The notes under the pieces are model-generated. The model was not told the DNA's origin. It made no database searches and saw only the letters and a program-made list of their open reading frames with translations. Below are positions 36,709 through 46,094 of a stretch of 64,000 nt of DNA, piece after piece. Each line of letters starts with the position of its first letter. Within the stretch, counting starts at the first letter, position 1. The position numbers and the translations under genes are program-made. Origin of the DNA: Bacillota bacterium (GTDB taxonomy: Bacteria; Bacillota; Clostridia; Lachnospirales; Lachnospiraceae); the NCBI GenBank assembly GCA_023392615.1, contig JAEVYT010000002.1:310001-374000 (forward strand), given 5' to 3'.

Positions 36709-36999
36709 TACAAAGGTCTTTTATTCACAAAATATACTTAAAAATAATGATAATAATGCATAAAGCTATCACTAAAATACTTTTTTCGTCATTACAAACT
36801 CCGTTTTGGTAAAATTTAGATAATACTGATTATGATGTATAATTACGGTTATATTTTAGATAAGGATTCAAACGAACAAAACAAAGTTATTGTTAAGTCA
36901 TTCCCAATGAAAAATTTACAGGTATTTTACAGTTGGGGATTATAATAAGTAAAGTGGTTTTCGAAGTAAAATTATTCAATATCTAAGAAAATACATATA

Positions 37000-37028
37000 T
37001 TGGTTTTCTACGTTTTTCATGATATAAT
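37000..37028 (+). promoter_or_regulatory. Candidate promoter of the MoxR-DUF58-transglutaminase operon
   Basis: TATAAT at 37023-37028 is a perfect -10 box; TTGGTT at 37000-37005 is a weak -35 box 17 bases upstream. Confidence 0.4.
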
Positions 37029-37060
37029 GTAAAAAAATGCTATCAAGAGGAGAAAGTGCC

Positions 37061-38023
37061 GTGCAATATTATAATAAAGCCGTTGAAATTATTGATGAAG
37101 TAAGTAAGGTTGTAGTAGGAAAAAGATTGGTAATCAGCAAAGTGCTATGTGCGATGATAGCCAAAGGTCATATATTATTAGAGGACAACCCTGGTGTTGG
37201 TAAAACAACAATGGCACTCGCCTTTTCAAAAGCGATGGAGCTCGATTATCGAAGATTGCAGTTTACGCCCGACGTTCTTCCGACTGATGTGGTGGGTTTT
37301 CACCTGCTGAATAGGGACGGAGAAGGTTTTCAATATAAACCCGGTGCAATTATGTGTAATCTCTTTTTAGCAGATGAGATAAACAGAACCTCATCAAAGA
37401 CACAATCAGCGCTATTAGAGGTTATGGAAGAGGGTAAGGTTACTGTAGACGGACATACCAGAGAGGTTCCTAGACCGTTTACCGTTATCGCAACCCAGAA
37501 TCCGATTGGTTCCATCGGAACACAGATGCTTCCGGAATCACAGCTGGATCGATTTATGGTCAGACTAAGTATGGGTTATCCGGATATAAAAAGTGAGATT
37601 GGACTTCTAAAAGAACGTCAGAGCATAAATCCTCTCGATTATGTAGCACGAATCATTGAAAAAGAAGACATCCAGGCGATTCAAAGTATCGTTGAGGAGG
37701 TCTATCTTCATGATTCCATCTATGAGTATATTACACTGTTGGTGCAACAAACAAGAGAAAACCCTCTTATAGACTTAGGGGTAAGTCCTAGAGGATCTTT
37801 AGCTGTTATGAATATGGTGAAGGCTACTGCTTTCTTAAATATGAGAGATTATGTGTTGCCATCTGATGTACAATTTATATTCAAGGATGTCACAGCGCAT
37901 AGAATTATTCTCAAGCCTAAGGCAAGAGTGAACAATGTAACCGTTTTTGATATCTTGGATGATATTATCAGCTCTGTAAAGGCACCTAGAATTGTTACAA
38001 AGGAAGCATTTGCAAATGTTTAG
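37061..38023 (+). CDS. MoxR-family AAA+ ATPase
   Basis: Chaperone-like AAA+ ATPase of 320 residues. Walker A NPGVGKTT (43-50), Walker B LFLADEINR and sensor motif IATQNPIGSIGTQMLPESQLDRF (split here as IATQNP and LPESQLDRF) are typical. GTG 37061 is the likely start, since GAGGAG (37046-37051) is eight bases before it; an ATG at 37037 overlaps the ribosome site. MoxR, DUF58 and transglutaminase genes occur together widely, and the ATPase is thought to remodel or mature the partner proteins; the mechanism is unknown. Confidence 0.9.
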   Translation: MQYYNKAVEIIDEVSKVVVGKRLVISKVLCAMIAKGHILLEDNPGVGKTTMALAFSKAMELDYRRLQFTPDVLPTDVVGFHLLNRDGEGFQYKPGAIMCNLFLADEINRTSSKTQSALLEVMEEGKVTVDGHTREVPRPFTVIATQNPIGSIGTQMLPESQLDRFMVRLSMGYPDIKSEIGLLKERQSINPLDYVARIIEKEDIQAIQSIVEEVYLHDSIYEYITLLVQQTRENPLIDLGVSPRGSLAVMNMVKATAFLNMRDYVLPSDVQFIFKDVTAHRIILKPKARVNNVTVFDILDDIISSVKAPRIVTKEAFANV

Positions 38024-38040
38024 AAAGGTACCGGTGTATC

Positions 38041-39252
38041 ATGCTCAAAAATAAATTTAAGTACCTACTGCTTTTGGTTTTAGTGGGAGGGATAGCCGTT
38101 TTGTATAACATTTACTATACAGGCATTATTTTCGTTACATTATGCATTCTTCCAATTCTATTATTTGCTGTTTTATTTTATTGTAAATTAAAAATCACTG
38201 TGGAGTTGTCCGGTGTGGTACACACGGTCAATAAAGGAGATAAGATACCGGTTTCGGTACATTTGAATAATACAACGGTATTTCCTGTAGCTACTGTGAA
38301 GATATTTTTGTCCTATAAAAATGACTATTCAGATAAAAAATTTAAAAAAAACTTTTTGATACCTATCGATTCTAATGCAAATACATCCGTTATATGTACT
38401 CTATATTCCGAATGCGCGGGTAATCTTACCGTATCACTGGAGTCAATACGAATCTATGATTATTTTAAGATTTTTTCATTGAAGAAAAAGAGTAATAAAG
38501 AGATTAAGATAGCGGTACTGCCTAATTATTATGAGTTACCGGAATTCAATGCAAACAAGAATGCCTTGATTGTGGAAAGTGATAGTTACCATCCGACAAA
38601 AAAAGGGGATGACCCGTCGGAGGTTTTTGAGATTCGTGAATATAGGGAAGGTGACCGTCCTCAGAGAATTCACTGGAAACTTAGTAGGAAGGTTGATCAG
38701 TTAATGATTAAGGAGTTTAGCTATCCCTTGAATAGTTCGATTCTGTTATTCGTAAATCTTTGTATCCCTAAGGGAGAGTATAAGTTATATTATATGGATG
38801 CCATACTAGAGTGTGCTTTATCTCTGTCCTATACCTTGGTTATGAAGCAACAGGTTCATTATATCTGTTGGACATATGAGAAGAGCGGTATGTGTACGAG
38901 AATCAGGATTACTCAAGAAGAGGATTTATTTGAAGCGGTAAATGATTTATTACATGCGAATCCTTATCAGAATACGTTTGACATGTTCTCTTCTTATCTA
39001 TCACAATATCCTCACGAGCAGTACGCGGATACCTATTTTATAACGGGTGTGATTTCTGATTTATGGACATCTTCTATTGGAGCTTTGAAAACTCAATCAA
39101 GAAAATTGATTTATATACGGGGTAAGGAAGAAAAAATTATAGACCCTGTGAAGCAGGAGGCGCTCCACCAGTTTGAAGAAATTGGTGTGGAGACCTGGCC
39201 CATTGACATTGGCAGCATTAAACAGAATATGGAATACTTATCTTTAGGTTAA
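38041..39252 (+). CDS. DUF58 domain protein
   Basis: Membrane-attached protein of 403 residues. Two N-terminal helices (about 8-45) are followed by a beta-rich region and the DUF58 core with VFEIREYREGDRPQRIHWKL (about 195-214), the family signature. DUF58 proteins may carry a VWA-like fold and partner with MoxR ATPases. It lies 18 bases after the moxR-like gene and 13 before the transglutaminase gene, confirming an operon. Its role, possibly in envelope assembly, is inferred. Confidence 0.85.
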   Translation: MLKNKFKYLLLLVLVGGIAVLYNIYYTGIIFVTLCILPILLFAVLFYCKLKITVELSGVVHTVNKGDKIPVSVHLNNTTVFPVATVKIFLSYKNDYSDKKFKKNFLIPIDSNANTSVICTLYSECAGNLTVSLESIRIYDYFKIFSLKKKSNKEIKIAVLPNYYELPEFNANKNALIVESDSYHPTKKGDDPSEVFEIREYREGDRPQRIHWKLSRKVDQLMIKEFSYPLNSSILLFVNLCIPKGEYKLYYMDAILECALSLSYTLVMKQQVHYICWTYEKSGMCTRIRITQEEDLFEAVNDLLHANPYQNTFDMFSSYLSQYPHEQYADTYFITGVISDLWTSSIGALKTQSRKLIYIRGKEEKIIDPVKQEALHQFEEIGVETWPIDIGSIKQNMEYLSLG

Positions 39253-39265
39253 AGTGGGGTGAAAC

Positions 39266-41827
39266 ATGAATAAGTTATTACAGGATGGACTTAAAATTAA
39301 TAAAACTGTGTATTTATCGGATGACAGAAAGAAGGATCATCAGTATATTCCAATGATAATACAATTTGTTTTTATCCTAAGTGCAGCACTGTGCGTAGTG
39401 TTTGGATTGAAGGAAGGATTGGGATTTCGGTACAATATAAGTGAAGTTATCATAGCAATGATTCTATGTACCGTAGTTATGTATACTCTTTGCCAAATTC
39501 CTGTGTTTCATATACTGAAGTTGTTTTTTGGAATATATATATACGGTTTTATAATATACAGCCTATTACCCTCACTGATGAATGCGTTTTTCGTAATGGA
39601 AAACTTAATAATGGATAAGATATCTTCTTATTATGGATATAACCTGATGCATTTTCTTGCTGACTATAATTTGGAAGAGAAAGATACCACGATATTTGTA
39701 ATTGTTGTTATGATTCCGGTTGTAGCGCTCATAACCGTGGCAATTGTAAAAAGTCGTTTTTTATTTTTGTGTGGATTGATATTTTGCCTTCCTATGGTAT
39801 CGATATTCCTGTTTGGTATGATCCCCTCTGAGAGTTTATTATTTGCTTATATTGTAGTACTTCTTTATATGATAAAATCTGGCTTTTCCTTGCACCGAGT
39901 AATCTCTAAGGAGCAGCGGAATCTAATACATAGGATAAACAGCAGAGCAGCGTTCTGGATAAGTTTATTTGCCCTTCTCATATTAATTGTATTAAAAGGT
40001 TTTATTAATAATGAAAATTATAATAAAGTAACTACGATTAAAACAGCTAAGTCAAATTTACAAACTGCAATGACGAATTTTTCATATGCTGACCTTGTAA
40101 CTTCGCTACAAGATTTTAGCTTATTTGGAGGCAGTAAATCAGTAGGAGGTCTTGGTGGAGGCAAGTTGGGAAAGACCGGCAAGGTGGTGTTTACAGGAGA
40201 CGAACAGCTAGAGGTTACGATGCCTTTTGATGCGATGGCTAGTACCACATCCAGCATTTATCTAAAGGGGTATGTCGGAAGTGTATATGCAGGTAATAAG
40301 TGGGCGCAGAACTCGGCTGAAGATAAGAAGAGATACCGCGAAATTCAGTCTCTGATGCCGAAGAAGAACTTTCAGCCTTTGAATCAAACGAATCAGTGGC
40401 TTCAAATGATATTCGGTGATCAGGAGTCTGGGCTGGGTGAGAAATATAAATTTGATGACGGTAACTATAACATCATGCAGGGTGATATGAAAGTGGTATA
40501 TAAAGGTGCTAATAAAAATTATATCTATGCACCCTATTTTACCGATTTTAATAAAATCAGCCAAACCTATGAAGAGACGGATGCATATACCGGACCTCTG
40601 GCTTTACGGGACCATTATACGTTTAATTACTTTTTTAATTTCTATATGGATGATATAGGATATAATTTCTTTTCGAATAAGGTAGGGGATTTTCAGGATT
40701 ATACTAAGTACGAAAATATTTACCGGAACTATGTGAAAAGCGTATATACGAAATTACCGAGTAAAGGGGTAGGCCGTCTGGTACAAGAATTTTCAAAACC
40801 TGAATTAAAATCAGATAGTATGACAATATCGCAGAAAGTTAATTATGTTAAGGATTATCTAAATAAATATACAAGATACAGTCTCTCTCCGGGAGCTCTT
40901 CCTAAGGGGAAGGATTATGTTGAGTATTTCTTATATGAGAATAAAAAGGGCTACTGTGCACATTATGCTTCTGCAGCTACCTTGATGCTTCGTTCCATGG
41001 GAGTGCCCGCCAGGTATGTGGAAGGTTATGTGGTGAAGCAGGATAAGGCCGAATATGTTAAACCAAATCAATCAGTTACCATACATGGAACTAATTATAA
41101 AGAAGAATGGAATGAGATGTCTTCCAGGGTTAAAGTGACGGATCGTGAAGCTCATGCTTGGGTGGAGGTTTATGTGGATGGTTGCGGTTGGTTTCCAGTA
41201 GAAGTGACACCATCCTCGAATTATACTGATATCAGTACCTTGCAACGCTTGTCCTCATTAAAAGATCATATGGTAAAACAGCAGGATAAGACACCGACAC
41301 CAACACCTGCGACAGTTACACCAAAGCCTACAAAGCAGGCTACCGTTACACCGAATAAACCCACAAATAATCAGACTAATCATAAGGATCAGGGAGGAAT
41401 AAAATTTGATCCGAAGATTGTGGCCATGATAATAGGATTTGTATTGATATGTGGGGCGATTAGTGCAAGGGTTATCTTGAAAGCCAGAAAGCGTAATCGA
41501 TTATTGAATACGAAGAACCGTAATAAAAAAGCACTCTATCTATTGTCAGAATCAGAAGTGATACTTTCCTTCCACCAATTGATTGATGATAAGAGAAAAT
41601 CTCTTGAAGATTGCGAAGAATATTTGAAGGAGCAGGCGGAATATATTAATCCGATAGAATTCAGCGAATGCATGGATATTGCCCGTAAAGCACGCTTTGG
41701 TCCGGTCGATATTAGTATCGAGGAATTACAGAAACTTGAGCAATTTTATAAGACATTATCAAATAAGATATATGCCAGATTACCGTTTTATAAAAAGCTT
41801 TACTGGAAATTTATACTTTTAATGTAA
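39266..41827 (+). CDS. Transglutaminase-like membrane protein
   Basis: Protein of 853 residues with about six N-terminal helices (about 28-250), an extracytoplasmic transglutaminase/cysteine-protease domain with C564 (KGYCAHYASA) and H630 (REAHAWVEV), and a third catalytic position in GWFPVEVTPS. A Pro/Thr linker (about 685-712) leads to one more helix (about 718-738) and a DUF4129-like cytoplasmic tail. It resembles TgpA-type proteins encoded with MoxR and DUF58. It may cleave or cross-link envelope peptides or proteins; the substrate is unknown. Confidence 0.86.
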   Translation: MNKLLQDGLKINKTVYLSDDRKKDHQYIPMIIQFVFILSAALCVVFGLKEGLGFRYNISEVIIAMILCTVVMYTLCQIPVFHILKLFFGIYIYGFIIYSLLPSLMNAFFVMENLIMDKISSYYGYNLMHFLADYNLEEKDTTIFVIVVMIPVVALITVAIVKSRFLFLCGLIFCLPMVSIFLFGMIPSESLLFAYIVVLLYMIKSGFSLHRVISKEQRNLIHRINSRAAFWISLFALLILIVLKGFINNENYNKVTTIKTAKSNLQTAMTNFSYADLVTSLQDFSLFGGSKSVGGLGGGKLGKTGKVVFTGDEQLEVTMPFDAMASTTSSIYLKGYVGSVYAGNKWAQNSAEDKKRYREIQSLMPKKNFQPLNQTNQWLQMIFGDQESGLGEKYKFDDGNYNIMQGDMKVVYKGANKNYIYAPYFTDFNKISQTYEETDAYTGPLALRDHYTFNYFFNFYMDDIGYNFFSNKVGDFQDYTKYENIYRNYVKSVYTKLPSKGVGRLVQEFSKPELKSDSMTISQKVNYVKDYLNKYTRYSLSPGALPKGKDYVEYFLYENKKGYCAHYASAATLMLRSMGVPARYVEGYVVKQDKAEYVKPNQSVTIHGTNYKEEWNEMSSRVKVTDREAHAWVEVYVDGCGWFPVEVTPSSNYTDISTLQRLSSLKDHMVKQQDKTPTPTPATVTPKPTKQATVTPNKPTNNQTNHKDQGGIKFDPKIVAMIIGFVLICGAISARVILKARKRNRLLNTKNRNKKALYLLSESEVILSFHQLIDDKRKSLEDCEEYLKEQAEYINPIEFSECMDIARKARFGPVDISIEELQKLEQFYKTLSNKIYARLPFYKKLYWKFILLM

Positions 41828-41986
41828 TTATAATCTTAAAACACTTCTACCGCATACTGGATTATGTTATACTGAATATAAGAACAAGAATATATCTTTT
41901 AGTAACTAAGTAACATTTTGATTGATAGAGAGAAGATATCTTCTCTGTTATCAATACATCTAATTTCATGAGAGGGGGCCATATTT

Positions 41987-42610
41987 ATGACTCGGATTGT
42001 AACTATTAGTAGACAATTTGGTAGCGGTGGCAGAGAAATCGGTGCAAAGCTTGCACAAAAATTAGAAGTTCCCTTTTACGATAATGAGATAATATCTAGA
42101 GCATCAAAAGAGACGGGATTCTCAGAAAAATCTTTTGAAAATGCGGAAAAAAGAGCCACAAACAGCTTGCTTTATTCTATCGCTATGGGGATGAATGTAT
42201 TCGGAAATCAAGAGATGGGTTATACCCAATTATCCTTAGATGATCAGCTTTACATTGCACAATCCAATGTAATACGCAAAGTATCGCAGGAGGGGCCATG
42301 TGTTATCGTGGGTCGCTGTGCTGATTATATCTTAAGAGGTTATCCTGATGTAGTAAATGTCTATATATGGGCTGATATGGAGTTTCGTAAAAATAGAGCG
42401 GTGGAATTGTATGGGTTAAAGAAGAGTAAGATTGAGGATGAGATTTTAAAAAGTGATAAGAGAAGAGCGAACTACTATAATTATCACACCGATGAAAAGT
42501 GGGGTAAAGCAGAAAACTACCATCTATCGATTCGTAGTGATTATGTAGGAATTGATAATACGGTAGATACCATTCTGAGCTTTTTGGAATATAGGAAAGG
42601 GGAAAAATAA
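41987..42610 (+). CDS. Cytidylate-kinase-like family protein
   Basis: P-loop nucleotide kinase-like protein of 207 residues. TISRQFGSGGREIG at the start is the phosphate-binding loop of the cytidylate kinase-like family (AAA_26), and VIVGRCADYIL is the conserved middle motif. It lacks the full NMP-binding insert of Cmk, so the true substrate is uncertain. GAGAGGGGG precedes the ATG. It is followed eight bases later by the AI-2E family gene, probably in one operon. Confidence 0.82.
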   Translation: MTRIVTISRQFGSGGREIGAKLAQKLEVPFYDNEIISRASKETGFSEKSFENAEKRATNSLLYSIAMGMNVFGNQEMGYTQLSLDDQLYIAQSNVIRKVSQEGPCVIVGRCADYILRGYPDVVNVYIWADMEFRKNRAVELYGLKKSKIEDEILKSDKRRANYYNYHTDEKWGKAENYHLSIRSDYVGIDNTVDTILSFLEYRKGEK

Positions 42611-42617
42611 CGGACGG

Positions 42618-43826
42618 ATGAAATGGAGAGATAGAATTAATAGGAAATACATGCAAATTTCATTGTATGTTATTATCACTGTACTAGTCATATATTCCTT
42701 AAGCTTAGTATTAAAAAACTTTAGTGATGTAATCGATTATGTAGGGATAAAGTTAAGCTGGGTCATAGATGTGCTACAACCGATTATCTTAGGTTTTGTG
42801 TTTGCGTATCTAATGGATCCGTTGGTTAACTTCTTTGAAGATAAATATCGTAAACTAAAGAATGTGAAGCCATTCCGAAGAATACGTTCTACCAGAACCT
42901 TAGCAGCGATTACTGCTGTGTTAATCTTTGTAATTGCAATCGTTGGTTTGATATCATTACTAGCATATACCGTTACAAATCAACTAAAGGTGGCCAATTT
43001 TGATGATTTGATTAAATTTACCCAGGATTCAATAAATAATGTCAATAAACTATACGGTACAATACAAGCAAAGCTAAGTGATCTCAATATTCAATCCAAG
43101 GAGTTGGATAATTATATTAAAGATGCCACCGGTATTATTCTATCGACTATTCAAGGCTTTGCGAATGGAATATTAAGATCCATAACCAATATCTCCGGTT
43201 ATATGACTACATTTATATTTAGTTTTATCATTGGTATTTACTTTATGATTGATGGAAGAATGTTTGCTAATTTCTTTGTTAAGATTTGCAGAGCGTTATT
43301 AAATGACAAGGCTAATAAAAGATTATTTAATGTAGCACGTGATTTGGATGAGGTATTTTCCGGCTATATCAGAGGACAGATGACGGATGCATTCGTGATG
43401 ATGATACTGATTAGTATATCCCTATATATTGTAGGAGTAGATTATGCGATACTCATTGGAGTATTTGCTGGCATTGGTAATTTGATCCCTTACTTTGGAC
43501 CGATTGTTGCTTATGTAAGCACTACGATAGTTTGTCTGGTAAATGGAGATTTTAGAAAGCTGATCGTTGCTTTGATTGTACTATTTGTCATTCAAGCACT
43601 GGACGGAAATCTAATCGGGCCAAAGCTCCTTAGTAATGCAATAAAGGTTCATCCGCTTATCGTTATGATTTCAATCATTATCGGTGGTTCCATCGGTGGA
43701 TTTTTGGGCATGTTAGTAGCAGTTCCGATTGGCGCTTATTGCAAAATGGTATTAGTGCGTTTCATCAATCGTCAATTGGAGCACAAACAGGCAACGGAGA
43801 GAACCGATATCATAACCAAGAAGTAA
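42618..43826 (+). CDS. AI-2E family transporter (UPF0118)
   Basis: Membrane protein of 402 residues with about eight helices and the family signatures GNLIPYFGPIVAY and GNLIGPKLL in the C-terminal half. Members include TqsA and sporulation-related YtvI; some exchange ions such as Na+/H+, so the name AI-2 exporter should not be read literally. A soluble segment (about 120-190) lies between helix pairs. The ribosome site before the ATG is weak. Directly after the gene comes a copy of the MITE-like repeat. Confidence 0.85.
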   Translation: MKWRDRINRKYMQISLYVIITVLVIYSLSLVLKNFSDVIDYVGIKLSWVIDVLQPIILGFVFAYLMDPLVNFFEDKYRKLKNVKPFRRIRSTRTLAAITAVLIFVIAIVGLISLLAYTVTNQLKVANFDDLIKFTQDSINNVNKLYGTIQAKLSDLNIQSKELDNYIKDATGIILSTIQGFANGILRSITNISGYMTTFIFSFIIGIYFMIDGRMFANFFVKICRALLNDKANKRLFNVARDLDEVFSGYIRGQMTDAFVMMILISISLYIVGVDYAILIGVFAGIGNLIPYFGPIVAYVSTTIVCLVNGDFRKLIVALIVLFVIQALDGNLIGPKLLSNAIKVHPLIVMISIIIGGSIGGFLGMLVAVPIGAYCKMVLVRFINRQLEHKQATERTDIITKK

Positions 43827-43861
43827 ATATTGAACATCCTATCAGTTATATAAAGGAGTAT

Positions 43862-43953
43862 AGGGGATGTTGTAAAATAATAATTCGTAAATGGTATAGT
43901 GCCTAGGTATTTGGCATTGTTCCTTAATCGAATTATTAATTTTGCAACATCCT
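43862..43953. repeat. MITE-like inverted repeat, copy B
   Basis: Left end AGGGGATGTTGTAAAATAATAATTCG (split: AGGGGATGTTG, TAAAATAATAATTCG) is complementary to the right end CGAATTATTAAT plus TTTGCAACATCCT. The internal sequence read on the minus strand (AAGGAACAATGCCAAATACCT) matches the internal part of the copy at 7957-8120, so it is an inverted, shorter member of that family. As a hairpin it may end transcription of the preceding gene. Confidence 0.65.
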
Positions 43954-44006
43954 TTTTCGATTATGTGTAAATGCTCGATATAGCCTAATTCACTTGAAAC
44001 TTGGGT

Positions 44007-44034
44007 TTGATTTTTAAAACAGTTATGGTATAAT
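44007..44034 (+). promoter_or_regulatory. Promoter of gltX
   Basis: TTGATT (44007-44012), 16-base spacer with a TG extension, then TATAAT (44029-44034). The leader of about 75 bases shows no T-box features. Confidence 0.6.
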
Positions 44035-44116
44035 GGCGACAGACATTACCATGCGGAGAACCAATATAATACGCACAAGGAACGGAATGTAACAATATAT
44101 TAGAGAGGTGTTTAAC

Positions 44117-45595
44117 ATGAGCGAAATAAGAACCAGATTTGCGCCGAGCCCGACAGGTAGAATGCATGTCGGAAATTTAAGAACTGCATTGTATGAATAT
44201 TTAATTGCCAAACATGAGGATGGTACCTTTATCCTTAGAATAGAAGATACAGATCAAGAACGTCTTGTGGAAGGTGCCGTTGAAATCATCTATCGTACCA
44301 TAAAAGGAACGGGTTTAGTTCATGATGAAGGGCCGGACAAGGATGGAGGATATGGTCCATATGTACAGAGTGAACGTGTGGCTAGCGGAATCTATCTGGA
44401 ATATGCTAAGCAGCTTATTGAGAAAGGTTCAGCATATTATTGCTTTTGTACCAAGGAACGCCTTGCATCCTTAAAAACTGCGGTAGGTGATAGCCAGCCG
44501 GGTGAGGAAGAAGATGTGAAAGAAATTATAAAATATGACAAGCATTGTTTACATTTGTCAAAAGAAGAGATTGAAGCAAATCTTGCAGCAGGTATCCCTT
44601 ATGTTATTCGTCAGAATAATCCGTCTGAAGGTTCTACAACTTTCCATGATGCAATATTTGGCGATATCACGGTAGATAATGAAGAGCTAGATGATATGAT
44701 TCTGATTAAATCAGATGGTTACCCTACCTATAACTTTGCAAATGTAATTGATGATTATATGATGAAGATTACACATGTTGTCAGAGGCAATGAGTATCTG
44801 TCCTCCACACCAAAGTATACCAGATTATATCAGGATTTTGGTTGGGAAGAGCCAGAGTATGTACATCTGCCATTGATTACCAATGAGGAGCATAAAAAGC
44901 TTAGCAAACGAAGCGGACATTCTTCCTATGAGGATTTGTTGGATCAAGGCTTTGTATCAGAGGCAATCATCAATTTTGTTGCATTATTAGGCTGGAGCTC
45001 ACCAAATAATTCAGAAATTATGTCCATGGAAGAATTGATTCGTGAATTTGATTATAAACATGTCAACAAAGCGCCGGCTGTATTTGATATGGTCAAGCTA
45101 CGTTGGATGAATGGTGAGTATTTAAAGAATATGGAGTTTGAACAATATTATGCGTTGGCACTTCCATATCTAAAGCAAGTGATCACAAAAGATATGGATT
45201 TACGCAGAATAGCGACGTTGGTAAAGACACGTATTGAGACGCTTGTGGATATCGTGGGAATCATCGACTTCTTTGAAGAACTTCCGGATTATGATATTGC
45301 AATGTATACCCATAAAAAGATGAAGACGAATTCGGAAAACTCACTTCAGGTTCTTATGGATTTACTTCCTAAGTTTGAAGCACTTGAAGAATATTCTGAG
45401 GCAAATATTGAAGCGGTAATTATGGGATATATCGGGGAACAGGGAATAAAGAATGGACAGGGATTATGGCCGATTCGTACGGCAGTCAGTGGAAAACAAT
45501 CCACACCGGGCGGAGCTTATGAGATTATGAGCATTCTTGGTAAAGAAGAAAGCTTACGCCGTATCCGTGTTGCAATCGAGAAGTTAACCAAATAA
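44117..45595 (+). CDS. gltX: Glutamyl-tRNA synthetase
   Basis: Class I aminoacyl-tRNA synthetase of 492 residues that charges tRNA-Glu in the cytoplasm. The HIGH-type motif is HVGN (17-20) in PSPTGRMHVGNLRTA, and KMSKS is KLSKR (261-265). Length and C-terminal anticodon-binding part (ending in SLRRIRVAIEKL) are normal. Start at ATG 44117 behind GAGAGGTG; a GTG at 44108 overlaps the ribosome site. The bacterial discriminating versus non-discriminating type cannot be settled by eye. It is flanked on both sides by MITE-like repeats. Confidence 0.95.
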   Translation: MSEIRTRFAPSPTGRMHVGNLRTALYEYLIAKHEDGTFILRIEDTDQERLVEGAVEIIYRTIKGTGLVHDEGPDKDGGYGPYVQSERVASGIYLEYAKQLIEKGSAYYCFCTKERLASLKTAVGDSQPGEEEDVKEIIKYDKHCLHLSKEEIEANLAAGIPYVIRQNNPSEGSTTFHDAIFGDITVDNEELDDMILIKSDGYPTYNFANVIDDYMMKITHVVRGNEYLSSTPKYTRLYQDFGWEEPEYVHLPLITNEEHKKLSKRSGHSSYEDLLDQGFVSEAIINFVALLGWSSPNNSEIMSMEELIREFDYKHVNKAPAVFDMVKLRWMNGEYLKNMEFEQYYALALPYLKQVITKDMDLRRIATLVKTRIETLVDIVGIIDFFEELPDYDIAMYTHKKMKTNSENSLQVLMDLLPKFEALEEYSEANIEAVIMGYIGEQGIKNGQGLWPIRTAVSGKQSTPGGAYEIMSILGKEESLRRIRVAIEKLTK

Positions 45596-45612
45596 TTATG
45601 TAAGATATATCA

Positions 45613-45819
45613 AAGGAAATGTTGCAAAACAGGTAATTTGTAAGAATAAAGTTATATTAATCGCATTGTTTGGAATACAGTATTCATAATTTTGTATTGT
45701 CGAAGGCGTGTTTTTATGTACAACTGCGAAATACATAATATGTATGTTTTCCTTCCAATCTGTGTGAGATGAATAATATAGTTTCTTTAATATAGTTACT
45801 TATTTTGCAACATTCCTTA
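45613..45819. repeat. MITE-like inverted repeat, copy C
   Basis: Left end AAGGAAATGTTGCAAAACAGG (first 20 bases counted from 45613) is complementary to the right end TTATTTTGCAACATTCCTT ending at 45819. The 207-base element shares the GTTGCAAAAT end motif with the copies at 7957-8120 and 43862-43953 but has a different, longer centre. The gap 45820-46094 before the helicase gene is AT-rich and holds nothing else I can identify. Confidence 0.6.
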
Positions 45820-46094
45820 AAAGTAAGTTTATAACGAACATCTAATTCTATCTATTCATTTCTATTGTTTTGAATATTCATCATTTTCATTATCCAATGT
45901 ATCTATTCTATTGGAATACCTTGTTATTATAAGAGATAAAGTGTGAAAAACCTATAGAATTAAAGCAAACTGCTCAGATTGTGAACAAGATGTATAGAAC
46001 ACATATATGAGTGTAGTTTTTATCCGTCTGTTACAGATATCGTTTGGTAAATGGAATTGTTTCTAGTAAGTTGAAGAAGGAGGTTAAGGACGTT

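Noticed and set aside
44035..44116. T-box upstream of gltX
   Set aside because: The leader is too short and lacks the T-box sequence TGGNACCGCG and any terminator.
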